A stretch of DNA of 64,000 nucleotides from Bacillus bingmayongensis (GCF_000299035.1 NZ_JH921517.1:547317-611316); one strand, 5' to 3'; numbered from the stretch's first letter, positions 39,396 through 49,628 are shown. The notes: generated by a model from the sequence alone, not told the origin. Translations and numbers: made by a program.

Positions 39396-40277
39396 ATGAA
39401 AATTGGGATTATTGGTCCGGGAGCGATTGGTCTGCTTTTTGCATTTTATTTAAAAAAGAACAAACAGGATGTTACATTATTTACAAGAACGGTGGAACAA
39501 GCTGAAAAGTTAATGCAGGAGGGGATAAGGTGTATTCGTAAGGGAGAAATGGAAACGGTATTTATAAATGTTATGCCATTAGAGAATATTGTAGACGAAC
39601 AAATGGATTATATGTTCATTGCTGTAAAACAATATCATTTAGTGAATATACTTCCGTTCATAAAAGAACAAAGACGGATTATCTTTTTGCAAAATGGGAT
39701 GTCTCATCTGCATATCTTGCAAGAAATAAAATGTGAAAATGTAGCGGTGGGAATTGTAGAGCATGGGGCAAAAAAAGAAAATGAATATACAGTGAATCAT
39801 ACAGGAGTAGGGGTTACAAAATTTGGAGTGATAAATGGTGATTTGTCTCAATTTGAGTCACTATTAGAGTGTTTTTCCCCAAAATATTTTCCGGTGCAAG
39901 TAGAAGAAGATTGGAAACGGACGATGTGTTATAAACTTGTAATAAATTCCTGCATTAATCCGCTAACAGCTTTATTGGGCATACAAAATGGAGCATTGTT
40001 ATCGAATCCTTATTTTTATAAAGTCATGGAGCAAATATTTCAAGAGGTTGTGTTTCTTGTAGGGGAGGGCGAAAAAGAAGAACTGTGGCAATTGGTTTGT
40101 CGTGTATGTGAAACCACAGCCGGTAATACATCCTCTATGTTAGCTGATGTAAGAGAGAATCGGGAAACGGAAATTGATGCTATTATTGGTTATGTGATAG
40201 AAGAAGCGAGGAAACAGCAAAAGCAAGTTCCCACACTGCAATTTTTATACAATTCAATAAAGGGATTAGAAGTATAA
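39396..40277 (+). CDS. panE: 2-dehydropantoate 2-reductase
   Basis: A 293-residue NADPH-dependent ketopantoate reductase making pantoate for CoA synthesis. The N-terminal Rossmann motif is IGIIGPGAIGLLFAF, and KQYHL supplies the usual active-site Lys region. The C-terminal domain has YKLVINSCINPLTALLG. Some sequences of this type act as acetohydroxy acid isomeroreductases, but the ylbQ position supports panE. AAGGA precedes the ATG. Confidence 0.93.
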   Translation: MKIGIIGPGAIGLLFAFYLKKNKQDVTLFTRTVEQAEKLMQEGIRCIRKGEMETVFINVMPLENIVDEQMDYMFIAVKQYHLVNILPFIKEQRRIIFLQNGMSHLHILQEIKCENVAVGIVEHGAKKENEYTVNHTGVGVTKFGVINGDLSQFESLLECFSPKYFPVQVEEDWKRTMCYKLVINSCINPLTALLGIQNGALLSNPYFYKVMEQIFQEVVFLVGEGEKEELWQLVCRVCETTAGNTSSMLADVRENRETEIDAIIGYVIEEARKQQKQVPTLQFLYNSIKGLEV

Positions 40278-40356
40278 GATATATTCTTTGCTTTTACATC
40301 AAACATTGACTACAATTTGGATTGGTGAGAGAACAGGATAGGAAAGGAAGAATTAT

Positions 40357-41973
40357 ATGGAGATAAAAGAAATCTCTGTTCCGCTACAAGGTGTTGTGGC
40401 GGACTATATGAATGGTAGAAAAGAAGTGCAGGCATACTTCGATTATCCGTTGACAGAAGATGGATTCGGACAACGTCTGCATGATTTGCGTGATAAGAAG
40501 TTTTTCCGTCAAGATGTAGTGGCACATTTATTAGAATATAATACTAATTTACATGCTGGAGAGCATACTCTTCGGAATATAAAGGCGCTAGCGGATGAAA
40601 ATACATATGTTGTTGTTGGGGGACAACAAGCAGGACTATTAACAGGACCTCTTTATACTGTGCATAAAATCATTTCGATTTTACAGCTTGCAAAAGAAAA
40701 AGAAGCCAGTTTAGGAGTCCGCGTCGTTCCTGTTTTTTGGATTGCTGGTGAAGACCACGATATTGATGAAATTAATCATGTGTTTGTAATGAAAAATAAA
40801 AAAATAAAAAAGACGATTTTTCATGATCGTCATCCGAAAAAGGCGAGTGCGTCTGAATCTGATCTTTCGATAGAAGACTGTAGAAAGTGGATTGAAGAAA
40901 TTTTTAAAACATATCCAGAAACGAATTTCACCAAGGATGTATTACAGTTTGTTGAAGATGCTTTGCAGAATTCGCGTACATATGTAGATTTCTTTGCGCA
41001 TCTTATTATGAAATTATTTGTTGATTCAGGCTTGATTCTCGTTGATTCGCATCATCCATCGTTAAGAAAATTGGAGGTCTCCTTTTTCAAACAAATACTA
41101 AGTCGATATAAAGAAGTGCAGGGGAGCCTTCAAAAACAACAGCAATTGATAAGGGAAAAAGGATATAAACCAATTATTGAAACGAAATCAAATGCAGTGC
41201 ACATATTTATGCAAATTGAAGAAGAACGTGTGTTGTTAGAAGAAGAGAATGGGAAATTTGTTGGAAAAGATGGTGCTTATTCATTTTCGTATGAAGAATT
41301 GATAACGGAAATGGAAAAAAATCCGGAACGATTTAGCAATAATGTTGTAACAAGACCACTTATGCAAGAATATATATTTCCGACATTAGCGTTTATTGGA
41401 GGACCGGGTGAAATTGCTTACTGGAGTGAATTACAGCAAGTATTTCATGTGTTTGGTTTTCGCGTGCCTCCTGTTGTTCCAAGACTCACAATTAGTTATA
41501 TGGAACGCGATATTTTAACAGACTTACATGATTTACAATTACAAGAGAGTGATCCATTTGTAAATGATATAGGTGTGCTACGTGAAAATTGGCTTTCTAA
41601 CCAAATAGAAGAACCGATTGATAATCAGTTTATTGAAGCGACAGAGAAAATGATGGATATTCATACTTCTTTACAGCAGTTTGTAAAAAAAATAGATCCA
41701 GGATTACAGCAATTTGCTGAGAAAAATGAGCGGAAAATTAAAGAGCAAATTGAGCTGCTAGAAAGAATGTTAAAGCGAAGTGTTGAGAAAAAACATGAAG
41801 TAGAGCTGAATAAATTTCGCCGTTTACAATGCGGGCTCCGGCCGTTAGGTGCACCGCAAGAACGTGTATGGAATATATGCTATTATTTAAATCAGTTTGG
41901 ATTAGATTTTGTTGAAAGAGTAATGAAACAATCCTACTCTTGGGACGGGAAACATCATATTATAAAACTATAA
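40357..41973 (+). CDS. bshC: Bacillithiol synthase BshC
   Basis: A 538-residue enzyme that adds cysteine to GlcN-malate in the last step of bacillithiol synthesis. It has the nucleotide-binding segment VVGGQQAGLLTGPLYTVHKI (about residue 88), the conserved WIAGEDHDIDEINH, and a long C-terminal coiled coil (about 430-500). GGAAAGGAAG precedes the ATG. A terminator follows, separating it from the dcw cluster. Confidence 0.96.
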   Translation: MEIKEISVPLQGVVADYMNGRKEVQAYFDYPLTEDGFGQRLHDLRDKKFFRQDVVAHLLEYNTNLHAGEHTLRNIKALADENTYVVVGGQQAGLLTGPLYTVHKIISILQLAKEKEASLGVRVVPVFWIAGEDHDIDEINHVFVMKNKKIKKTIFHDRHPKKASASESDLSIEDCRKWIEEIFKTYPETNFTKDVLQFVEDALQNSRTYVDFFAHLIMKLFVDSGLILVDSHHPSLRKLEVSFFKQILSRYKEVQGSLQKQQQLIREKGYKPIIETKSNAVHIFMQIEEERVLLEEENGKFVGKDGAYSFSYEELITEMEKNPERFSNNVVTRPLMQEYIFPTLAFIGGPGEIAYWSELQQVFHVFGFRVPPVVPRLTISYMERDILTDLHDLQLQESDPFVNDIGVLRENWLSNQIEEPIDNQFIEATEKMMDIHTSLQQFVKKIDPGLQQFAEKNERKIKEQIELLERMLKRSVEKKHEVELNKFRRLQCGLRPLGAPQERVWNICYYLNQFGLDFVERVMKQSYSWDGKHHIIKL

Positions 41974-42004
41974 AATCTTGCTCTTAGGAGCAGGATTTTA
42001 TTTT
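41972..42004 (+). terminator. Terminator of bshC
   Basis: AAAATCTTGCTC (41972-41983) pairs with GAGCAGGATTTT (41988-41999), one G-T pair, then ATTTTT. Confidence 0.85.
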
Positions 42005-42346
42005 TGATTTGTGGAACTAACTGTAAAGTTCTTTTTTTCTGAATTATCTAACGGTATAACTCGGAGTATGATATGGATAACAAAACGAATGTATATGACA
42101 AAATAGAACAAAATGTAAACGTATTATTGTGCTTTTCGACATGTTTTTATTTAATTTCCCGCAAAAAATGATAAAATTTAGTATATAATAAAGTGAGACT
42201 GCGATTTGTGGATATTAGATTTCCACTGACGCTAAGTTGGATGTGACATGTTTTCGGAGTATTAATTTCCCAACACATTGTGTGGTTTATTAGAAGGAAA
42301 AAGAGAGACATTCAACGTAATTATTTTGCAAAAAGTAGGTGCAACA
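42005..42346 (+). promoter_or_regulatory. Upstream region of rsmH; mraZ is absent
   Basis: 342 bp between the bshC terminator and rsmH. A TATAAT (42184-42189) may be the -10 of the cluster promoter. mraZ normally occupies this place in Bacillus; no frame here encodes recognisable MraZ sequence on either strand. Confidence 0.5.
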
Positions 42347-43279
42347 ATGTTTAAACACGTAACAGTTCTTTTAAAAGAAACAGTAGATGGTTTGGATATA
42401 AAACCGGGTGGTACATATGTGGATTGTACGCTAGGTGGTGGAGGACATAGTTCTTATTTATTATCCCAACTAACGGAAGGAGGAAAATTAATTGCATTTG
42501 ATCAAGATGAGATTGCGATTCAAAATGCAAAAGAAAAATTTTCTTCTTATGGTGATCAATTTGTAACAGTGAAGAGTAATTTCCGCTATTTATCAGAAAA
42601 ACTACACGAACTAGGAATAAAAGAAGTAGATGGCATTTTATTTGATTTAGGTGTTTCATCCCCACAATTAGATACACCAGAACGTGGTTTTAGTTATCAT
42701 CATGATGCACCCTTAGATATGAGGATGGATCAAGATGCCTCATTAACGGCATATGATGTTGTGAACAACTGGTCATATGAACAACTCGTAAGAATCTTTT
42801 TCCAATATGGTGAAGAGAAATTCTCAAAGCAAATTGCAAGGAAAATTGAAGCATATCGTGAAAATAAGGCGATTGAAACAACAGGAGAGTTAGTGGAGTT
42901 AATTAAAGAAGGAATTCCTGCTCCAGCTCGTAGAACGGGAGGACATCCTGCAAAACGAGTATTCCAAGCAATTCGGATTGCTGTAAATGATGAATTGAAA
43001 GTGTTTGAGGAAGCGCTAGAATCTGCGATTGAAATGGTCAAGCCTGGTGGAAGAATTAGCGTAATTACGTTCCATTCGTTAGAAGATCGTATTTGTAAAA
43101 CAACATTTAAACGAAATAGTACAACACCACAGCTGCCTCCAGGATTACCAATTATTCCGGATGAGTTTAAGCCAAAACTAAAACTCATTACAAGAAAACC
43201 GCTTTTACCTTCTGATGAAGAGTTAGAAGAAAATAATCGAGCGCGTTCTGCAAAGTTACGGATCGCTGAAAAACGATAA
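42347..43279 (+). CDS. rsmH: 16S rRNA (cytosine1402-N4)-methyltransferase RsmH
   Basis: 310 residues, first gene of the dcw cluster here. [16 protein letters not shown] opens it, with SAM motif [10 protein letters not shown] and the catalytic-region signature [31 protein letters not shown] and [12 protein letters not shown] are family-specific. The ATG at 42347 follows GTAGGTG; a 23-codon upstream extension lacks support. ftsL starts 15 bp after it. Confidence 0.97.
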   Translation: MFKHVTVLLKETVDGLDIKPGGTYVDCTLGGGGHSSYLLSQLTEGGKLIAFDQDEIAIQNAKEKFSSYGDQFVTVKSNFRYLSEKLHELGIKEVDGILFDLGVSSPQLDTPERGFSYHHDAPLDMRMDQDASLTAYDVVNNWSYEQLVRIFFQYGEEKFSKQIARKIEAYRENKAIETTGELVELIKEGIPAPARRTGGHPAKRVFQAIRIAVNDELKVFEEALESAIEMVKPGGRISVITFHSLEDRICKTTFKRNSTTPQLPPGLPIIPDEFKPKLKLITRKPLLPSDEELEENNRARSAKLRIAEKR

Positions 43280-43294
43280 AAGGGAGAGAGAGGT

Positions 43295-43657
43295 ATGACA
43301 AATTTAGCTGTAAAGTATAAACAACAACAAGTACAAGAACATGTACAATCTCAAGCTCCGCAGCAAAAAGTACAACCAAAGGCGAAAACAAAGATCACAA
43401 GGATTGAAAAATTGTTGTATGTGGCTTTTATTGGCTTTTTATTATATGCTTGCGTTGCTTTTATTGGAAATAAGGCGGGACTGTACCAAGTTGATGCGGA
43501 AGCAGCAAAAATAGAAAATACAATTGTGAATCAACAAAAAACAAATCAAGAATTACAAGCTGAAGTGGAAAAGTTAAAGCGCTATGAGCGTGTCGCAGAA
43601 ATCGCAAAAAAACACGGGCTAGAAATTAATGCGAATAATGTGAAAGGTTTACATTAA
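43295..43657 (+). CDS. ftsL: Cell division protein FtsL
   Basis: A 120-residue bitopic protein: a cytoplasmic Gln/Lys-rich tail (about 1-42), one membrane helix (LLYVAFIGFLLYACVAFIG), then an external coiled coil (about 70-105). FtsL associates with DivIC and DivIB in the divisome and activates septal synthesis. AGAGAGAGG precedes the ATG. It lies in the rsmH-ftsL-pbpB transcript. Confidence 0.93.
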   Translation: MTNLAVKYKQQQVQEHVQSQAPQQKVQPKAKTKITRIEKLLYVAFIGFLLYACVAFIGNKAGLYQVDAEAAKIENTIVNQQKTNQELQAEVEKLKRYERVAEIAKKHGLEINANNVKGLH

Positions 43658-43678
43658 TATAGTAGGTGTGAAGAAAAT

Positions 43679-45826
43679 ATGAAGATGAATATGAACAAAA
43701 TTCATACCAATAAAGGAGCAGGTTACTTTATGATATTTTTCCTCCTGCTCTTTTTGCTGTTGTTAGCCCGATTCTTTTATATTCAAGCAACAGGAACGGT
43801 ACATGGGCAAGATTTAAAGAAACTTGCACAAGACAAGCACAATAAAAATGGCGTACTTGAAGCGAATCGCGGAACGATTTATGATCAAAATGGGCATGTG
43901 TTAGCACAAGATGCGAATTCATACAAGCTTGTTGCGGAATTAAAAGGTGAGGATCCTGTAAAAGATAAAGAGGATACCGCAAAAAAAATTGCAGGTGTAC
44001 TTGGGAAAGGCGAAGATGAAATTTTAGCTGCTTTAAACAAGGATAAGAGTCAGGTAGAGTTCGGAGCGTTAGGAAAGAACTTGACGAAAGAGACGAAAGA
44101 ACAAATAGAAACTCTTAAGATACCAGGGATTTCATTTGTTACAGAGAAAGCTAGGGTTTATCCAAATGGCGATTTCGCATCTTATGTGTTAGGTTTTGCA
44201 AAACCTGATGATAAAGGAATTGCAGAGGGGAAATTTGGATTAGAAAAGAGTTTAGATAAGTATTTACGTGCTTCGAATGGAAGTGTGGCGTATACGGGAG
44301 ATCGTAGAGGGGTTTCTCTTGATGGTGGAAAGCAAAGTGTAAAGCCGCCCAAAAATGGAAAAAATGTGTATTTAACAATTGATCAACGTATTCAAGGATT
44401 TTTAGAAGATGCGATGAAAGCGGCTGATCAGCACTATGAACCTTCTATGCTAATTGGATTGGTTGCAGATCCGAAAACAGGAAAAATACTTGGGATGTCT
44501 AGTCGACCTAGCTATGATCCGAATAAGCGTGATATTCAATACTTTTTAAATGATCCAATCGCAAATGCATATGAGCCGGGGTCTACGATGAAAATCTTTA
44601 CATTAGCTGCGGCGATTAATGAAGGTGTATATAATGGTCAAGAATATTACCAATCAGGTACGTATCCAGTTGGAAATCGTAAAATAAAAGACCACAATGG
44701 TGGTGCAGGTTGGGGATCTATTACATTCGATGAAGGGGTTGAGCGTTCTTCTAACGTTGCATTTGCCATTTTAGGAGATCAAAAACTGGGTCCAGATCGT
44801 TTCCGTCAATATATTCACAAATTTGGATTGGATGAAAAAACTGGAATTGATTTACCTGGTGAAGGCGAGAATACAATTGTATTTGATAAGCAGATTCAGC
44901 AGGTAACAACGGCCTTCGGACAAGGGTCAACGGTAACGCCAATGCAGCTTGTACAAGCCGCAACTGCAATTGCGAATGATGGAAAAATGATGAAACCTTA
45001 TACAATCGATAGGATTGTAGATCCAATAACGAATAAAGTAGAATTACAGCATAAACCAGAAGAGGTAGGAAAGCCGGTTTCAAAAGAAACTGCAGCACAA
45101 GTAAGACAATTATTAGAACAAGTTGTTACATCGCCGAAAGGAACAGGGAATGCGTATAAAATAGATGGATACTCTGTCGGTGGTAAAACGGGAACAGCGC
45201 AAATTCCGGATGGAAAAGGTGGATATATGACAGGAAGAGAAAATTATATTTTCTCATTCCTTGGTATGGCGCCAATGGATGATCCACAGTTAATTGTTTA
45301 CTTTGCAATTAAGCAACCGAAATTAAAAGATAATGAATACGGAGCACAACCTCTTGCAGAAATGTTTAAATCTGTAACGAAAAATAGCTTAGAGTATTTG
45401 AAAATTAAACCGAATGAAGTAAAAGATTCGAAGAAATATGTGAAAGAGCAGCAGGCTGTTGTTCCAGATGTAACTGAAAAAACAATGGAAGAGGCGAAAG
45501 TAACATTAGAAAAAGCCAAATTCCATCCGATTATACTAGGTGAAGGAAAAGTAAAACAACAGGTACCAAAAGCGACTGAAAAAACATTGAAGGGCGATCG
45601 AGTCTTCTTAGTGGGAGATAAACCATTAATGCCAAATGTACAAGGGTGGGCACTTCGTGATGTAATGAATCTAGCGAAAACGTTAAATCTTAATTTGAAA
45701 CCATCTGGTACAGGGTATGTCACAGAACAAAGTGTGGCGGAAGGAACGCCGTTACAAGCAGGTACGGAATTAGCTGTAACACTTGTACCGCCGCTTGAAC
45801 CACAGCAAGAGGCAGAAACGCCATAA
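43679..45826 (+). CDS. pbpB: Penicillin-binding protein 2B, septal transpeptidase
   Basis: A 715-residue class B PBP: short cytoplasmic tail, membrane helix, dimerisation domain, transpeptidase domain and two C-terminal PASTA domains (VVPDVTEKTMEEAKV and LMPNVQGWALRDVMN). The active site has STMK (EPGSTMKIF), SSN (ERSSNVAF) and KTG (GGKTGTAQ). It cross-links septal peptidoglycan and is essential for division. spoVD follows 100 bp downstream, with a notable hairpin in the gap. Confidence 0.96.
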   Translation: MKMNMNKIHTNKGAGYFMIFFLLLFLLLLARFFYIQATGTVHGQDLKKLAQDKHNKNGVLEANRGTIYDQNGHVLAQDANSYKLVAELKGEDPVKDKEDTAKKIAGVLGKGEDEILAALNKDKSQVEFGALGKNLTKETKEQIETLKIPGISFVTEKARVYPNGDFASYVLGFAKPDDKGIAEGKFGLEKSLDKYLRASNGSVAYTGDRRGVSLDGGKQSVKPPKNGKNVYLTIDQRIQGFLEDAMKAADQHYEPSMLIGLVADPKTGKILGMSSRPSYDPNKRDIQYFLNDPIANAYEPGSTMKIFTLAAAINEGVYNGQEYYQSGTYPVGNRKIKDHNGGAGWGSITFDEGVERSSNVAFAILGDQKLGPDRFRQYIHKFGLDEKTGIDLPGEGENTIVFDKQIQQVTTAFGQGSTVTPMQLVQAATAIANDGKMMKPYTIDRIVDPITNKVELQHKPEEVGKPVSKETAAQVRQLLEQVVTSPKGTGNAYKIDGYSVGGKTGTAQIPDGKGGYMTGRENYIFSFLGMAPMDDPQLIVYFAIKQPKLKDNEYGAQPLAEMFKSVTKNSLEYLKIKPNEVKDSKKYVKEQQAVVPDVTEKTMEEAKVTLEKAKFHPIILGEGKVKQQVPKATEKTLKGDRVFLVGDKPLMPNVQGWALRDVMNLAKTLNLNLKPSGTGYVTEQSVAEGTPLQAGTELAVTLVPPLEPQQEAETP

Positions 45827-45862
45827 TGTTCTAGGTGCATATAATGTAAGAAGTGCAAGAGG

Positions 45863-45891
45863 TTCTATCTGGACAGGTACAAGCATATATT
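45863..45891 (+). promoter_or_regulatory. Candidate SigE promoter of spoVD
   Basis: CATATATT (45884-45891) fits the SigE -10 CATAcAnT at seven of eight positions. TTCTATCT (45863-45870) is a modest -35 match 13 nt upstream. A start near 45898 would fall inside the left arm of the hairpin at 45887-45928. Confidence 0.45.
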
Positions 45892-45928
45892 GGAACAAGC
45901 TAGGCGTAAAGGAGGCTTGTTCCAATAT
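45887..45928 (+). promoter_or_regulatory. Hairpin pairing the spoVD start codon
   Basis: ATATTGGAACAAGC (45887-45900) and GCTTGTTCCAATAT (45915-45928) are perfectly complementary. The 14-nt loop carries most of the Shine-Dalgarno AAAGGAGG, and the A and T of the spoVD ATG are in the right arm. RNA read through from pbpB would form it. Confidence 0.75.
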
Positions 45929-47843
45929 GCGTGTATCGAATGTAACAGTTAGAAAACGACTCATCTTTATACTTATATCAGGTATACTCATTTTTACAAT
46001 TATTGATATTCGTCTTGGATATGTACAGTTTTTTCTTGGGAATATGTTAACAGATCGTGCGAAGGATTCGTGGAGTCGTAATATTACTTTTGAACCTGAG
46101 CGAGGAAAAATTTTAGATCGAAATGGTGTGGAGCTTGCAACAAATAAAAGTGCACCAACTGTCTTTGTTGTACCAAGGCAAATTGAAAAACCAGCAGAGA
46201 CTGCAGAGAAGTTAGCTGCAGTTTTAGGTGTGCAAAAAGAGGAAATCTATAAACGGATTACAAAAAAAGAGTCTATTGTAAGATTAGATAAAGGTGGAAG
46301 AAAAATTTCTCATGATAAAGCGAAGGAAGTACGTGCTTTAAGTTTAAAAGGTGTTTATATTGCTGAAGATTCCATTCGATATTATCCATTCGGCCAATAT
46401 TTATCGCATGTACTAGGGTTTGCTGGTAGTGACAATCAGGGACTTATGGGACTTGAGGCATATTATGATAAAGAGTTAAATGGTGATAAAGGCCATGTGC
46501 GCTTTTTTGCAGATGCGAAAGGGCAAAGGATGCCAAATGTCGGTGATGATTTTAAAAAACCAGAGGCTGGTTTAGATTTAAAATTAACAATTAATTCGCG
46601 TATACAAACAATTATGGAACGAGAACTCAATATCGCAGAGTCAACTTACGACCCTGATGGTATGATTGCAATCGCCATGAATCCAAAAAATGGTGAGATT
46701 TTAGGGATGTCGAGTCGACCAAGTTTTGATCCAGCAGATTTTCAGAGTGTTTCACCAGAAGTGTTTAATCGAAACTTGCCTGTATGGAGTACATATGAGC
46801 CGGGGTCGACTTTTAAAATCATTACATTGGCGGCTGCTTTAAATGAAAAATTAGTAGACTTAGAGAAAGATACGTTTTATGATGATGGAGCAGCTGAAGT
46901 TGGTGGAGCGCGGCTCCGTTGTTGGAAAGCTGGTGGCCATGGTAGTCAAACGTTTTTAGAAGTTGTTCAAAATTCTTGTAACCCAGGTTTTATTGAGCTT
47001 GGGGACCGTCTTGGTAAAGAAAAGTTATTCCAATACATTCATGATTTTGGTTTTGGACAAAAGACAGGAATTGATTTGCAAGGAGAAGGGAAAGGGATTT
47101 TATTTAACTTGGATAAGGTTGGTCCTGTTGAACAAGCAACAACTTCTTTCGGGCAAGGGGTTTCTGTTACACCGATTCAACAAGTCGCTGCGGTAGCAGC
47201 AGCTGTAAATGGTGGGACGTTATATCAGCCGTATATTGCGAAAGAGTTTGTTGATCCCTCGAATAATCAAGTTGTAAGAAAGAAAACACCGGTCGAGAAA
47301 AGAAAAGTTATTTCCAAGGAAACATCGGAAAAAGTTCGCTATGCGTTAGAAAATGTTGTAGCGAAAGGTTCTGGTAAAGGTGCATATATTGATGGGTATC
47401 GCGTTGGTGGGAAAACGGGAACTGCCCAAAAGGTAAAAGATGGGAAATATTTAGAGAATAACTATATTGTATCTTTTATCGGATTTGCTCCAGCAGATGA
47501 CCCGCAAATTGTTGTGTATGTTGCGGTTGATAATCCAAAAGGAGTTACTCAATTTGGTGGTGTTGTTGCTGCGCCAATTGTAGGGAATATTCTTCGTGAT
47601 GCGCTTCCTGTTATGGGAGTAGAGCCACGCAAGGAGCAAGTTGAAAAGGAATATAAATGGGGAGATACACCTACAATAGAAGTTCCGGATTTAATCGGGA
47701 TGAAGAAGAAAGATTTACAAACGCAGCTTGTAGACTTGAAGCTCGATGTAAGTGGTGAGGGTGATAAAGTAATTAAACAATCACCAGAAGCTGGTGCCAA
47801 AGTAAAGGAAGGTTCAAAAATTAGAATTTACTTCGGTAATTAA
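45927..47843 (+). CDS. spoVD: Stage V sporulation protein D (class B PBP)
   Basis: 638 residues: an N-terminal membrane helix, PBP dimer domain, transpeptidase domain and one C-terminal PASTA domain (EVPDLIGMKKKDLQ). Active-site motifs are STFK (EPGSTFKII), SCN (QNSCNPG) and KTG (GGKTGTAQ). It works with SpoVE in spore cortex synthesis. The ATG at 45927 follows AAAGGAGG by 11 nt; the frame extends 48 codons upstream over the pbpB end but without a site. It is a paralogue of the adjacent pbpB. Confidence 0.95.
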   Translation: MRVSNVTVRKRLIFILISGILIFTIIDIRLGYVQFFLGNMLTDRAKDSWSRNITFEPERGKILDRNGVELATNKSAPTVFVVPRQIEKPAETAEKLAAVLGVQKEEIYKRITKKESIVRLDKGGRKISHDKAKEVRALSLKGVYIAEDSIRYYPFGQYLSHVLGFAGSDNQGLMGLEAYYDKELNGDKGHVRFFADAKGQRMPNVGDDFKKPEAGLDLKLTINSRIQTIMERELNIAESTYDPDGMIAIAMNPKNGEILGMSSRPSFDPADFQSVSPEVFNRNLPVWSTYEPGSTFKIITLAAALNEKLVDLEKDTFYDDGAAEVGGARLRCWKAGGHGSQTFLEVVQNSCNPGFIELGDRLGKEKLFQYIHDFGFGQKTGIDLQGEGKGILFNLDKVGPVEQATTSFGQGVSVTPIQQVAAVAAAVNGGTLYQPYIAKEFVDPSNNQVVRKKTPVEKRKVISKETSEKVRYALENVVAKGSGKGAYIDGYRVGGKTGTAQKVKDGKYLENNYIVSFIGFAPADDPQIVVYVAVDNPKGVTQFGGVVAAPIVGNILRDALPVMGVEPRKEQVEKEYKWGDTPTIEVPDLIGMKKKDLQTQLVDLKLDVSGEGDKVIKQSPEAGAKVKEGSKIRIYFGN

Positions 47844-47898
47844 AGGTCAGAGATTGTGTTTTATGATACAATTGGTGGAAGTTGAGTTAATATATAAT

Positions 47899-47937
47899 AT
47901 CTGTTTTCATAGAAATTTAATTTCTATGAAAACAGAT
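47899..47937. repeat. Perfect 18-bp inverted repeat between spoVD and murE
   Basis: ATCTGTTTTCATAGAAAT / TTA / ATTTCTATGAAAACAGAT. It is followed by TATATTG rather than a T run, so it is a weak terminator candidate, an RNA-stability element or a decayed mobile element. Confidence 0.7.
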
Positions 47938-48130
47938 TATATTGCTCTTGAACATAAAAAATAAAGTAAACAATTTATCAGATGAGCTATTATATGCCGC
48001 ACTGATAAACGAGTCTGATTTTTCAGGCTCTCAGCAAATGCTTCCTTTCTCGATTTTTAACGAATGAAGGACGGGGAGAACTGCTTATTAAGTAAGAGAT
48101 AAATAAACAATGTAGAGAGGGTTTAGTGAA

Positions 48131-49606
48131 ATGAAGTTGCACACACTTGTATCATGTTTGCATGATTTTCCAGTTGTTCCAAAAGAAAATCCAGAAATTA
48201 CATCCATTGAAGCAGATTCACGTAAAGTGACAAATGGAAGCTTATTTGTATGTATGAAAGGATATACGGTTGATAGCCATGATTTTGCTAAGCAAGCAGC
48301 CGCGCAAGGTGCGGCTGCTATTGTTGCGGAAAGACCGATTGATGTTGACGTTCCAGTTGTACTTGTGAAAAATACTTATCGTTCTTTAGCGGTTTTAGCT
48401 GATTATTTTTATGGACAGCCAACGCATAAGTTACACTTGATTGGGATTACAGGTACAAATGGAAAGACAACAACGTCGCATATTATGGATGAAATTATGC
48501 GAGCACATGGTCATAAAACAGGGCTAATTGGAACAATTAATATGAAAATCGGTGATGAAACATTCGAGGTGAAAAATACAACGCCAGATGCACTGACACT
48601 TCAGCAAACGTTTCACCGTATGGTTGAGCAAAATGTAAATAGCGCAGTAATGGAAGTTTCTTCACATGCATTAGATCTTGGCCGTGTACATGGCTGTGAT
48701 TATGATGTGGCCGTATTTACAAATTTAACGCAAGATCATTTAGATTATCATAACACGATGGAAGAATATAAACATGCAAAAGGTTTGTTGTTTGCTCAGC
48801 TTGGTAATAGCTACTATCATGACCATGAAAAGTACGCTGTGTTAAATAGTGATGATCCAGCAGCAGAAGAGTATATGAGAAGTACTGCAGCTACAGTTAT
48901 TACGTATGGAATTGATACACATAGTGATATTATGGCAAAAAATATTGTAATGACGAGCGGTGGAACAACATTTACTCTTGTTACGCCAAGTGAGAGTATA
49001 GATATTACGATGAAGTTAATTGGAAAGTTTAACGTATACAATGTTTTAGCAGCGATAGCAGCTGGTCTTGTTTCGGGTGTATCTTTACAAACAATTATTG
49101 ATGTTGTGGAAAAGTTAACTGGAGTTCCAGGGCGTTTTGAAGTTGTGGATGGCGGTCAGGATTATACAGTCATTGTCGATTATGCGCATACACCAGATAG
49201 CTTAGAAAATGTATTAACTACAGCAAAACAATTTGCGAAAGGGAATGTGTATTGTATTGTTGGTTGTGGCGGCGATCGTGATCGGACGAAAAGGCCAATT
49301 ATGGCTGGAGTTGCTACAGAATACGCAACACATGCAATCTTGACTTCAGATAATCCAAGGAGTGAAGATCCAAAAGCAATTTTAGATGATATGTTAACAG
49401 GCGCAAAGGGAAATAATTATGAAGTAATTGTTGATCGAAAAGAAGCGATTTTCCATGCAGTTTCAGAAGCGAAAGCAGAAGATATTATTATTATTGCTGG
49501 AAAAGGGCATGAAACGTACCAAATCATTGGCAAAGAAGTACATCATTTTGACGATCGTGAAATTGCTAAAGAGGCAATCAATGAGCGTCTAAACAACAAA
49601 GAGTAA
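48131..49606 (+). CDS. murE: UDP-MurNAc-tripeptide synthetase, meso-diaminopimelate adding
   Basis: A 491-residue Mur ligase that adds meso-DAP to UDP-MurNAc-L-Ala-D-Glu. ATP-binding [24 protein letters not shown], and the DNPR motif ([10 protein letters not shown]) that specifies meso-DAP rather than lysine. [21 protein letters not shown] is typical. AGAGAGGG precedes the ATG. Upstream lies 287 bp of leader with hairpins. mraY follows after 22 bp. Confidence 0.97.
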   Translation: MKLHTLVSCLHDFPVVPKENPEITSIEADSRKVTNGSLFVCMKGYTVDSHDFAKQAAAQGAAAIVAERPIDVDVPVVLVKNTYRSLAVLADYFYGQPTHKLHLIGITGTNGKTTTSHIMDEIMRAHGHKTGLIGTINMKIGDETFEVKNTTPDALTLQQTFHRMVEQNVNSAVMEVSSHALDLGRVHGCDYDVAVFTNLTQDHLDYHNTMEEYKHAKGLLFAQLGNSYYHDHEKYAVLNSDDPAAEEYMRSTAATVITYGIDTHSDIMAKNIVMTSGGTTFTLVTPSESIDITMKLIGKFNVYNVLAAIAAGLVSGVSLQTIIDVVEKLTGVPGRFEVVDGGQDYTVIVDYAHTPDSLENVLTTAKQFAKGNVYCIVGCGGDRDRTKRPIMAGVATEYATHAILTSDNPRSEDPKAILDDMLTGAKGNNYEVIVDRKEAIFHAVSEAKAEDIIIIAGKGHETYQIIGKEVHHFDDREIAKEAINERLNNKE

Positions 49607-49628
49607 CAACATGAGAGGGGGACTACAT

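Noticed and set aside
45783-45926. 48-codon N-terminal extension of spoVD overlapping pbpB
   Set aside because: No ribosome-binding site at the upstream start. AAAGGAGG and family length support the ATG at 45927.
47940-48130. T-box riboswitch in the murE leader
   Set aside because: The leader has hairpins but no GGGTGGnACCGCG-type T-box sequence and no terminator/antiterminator pair.
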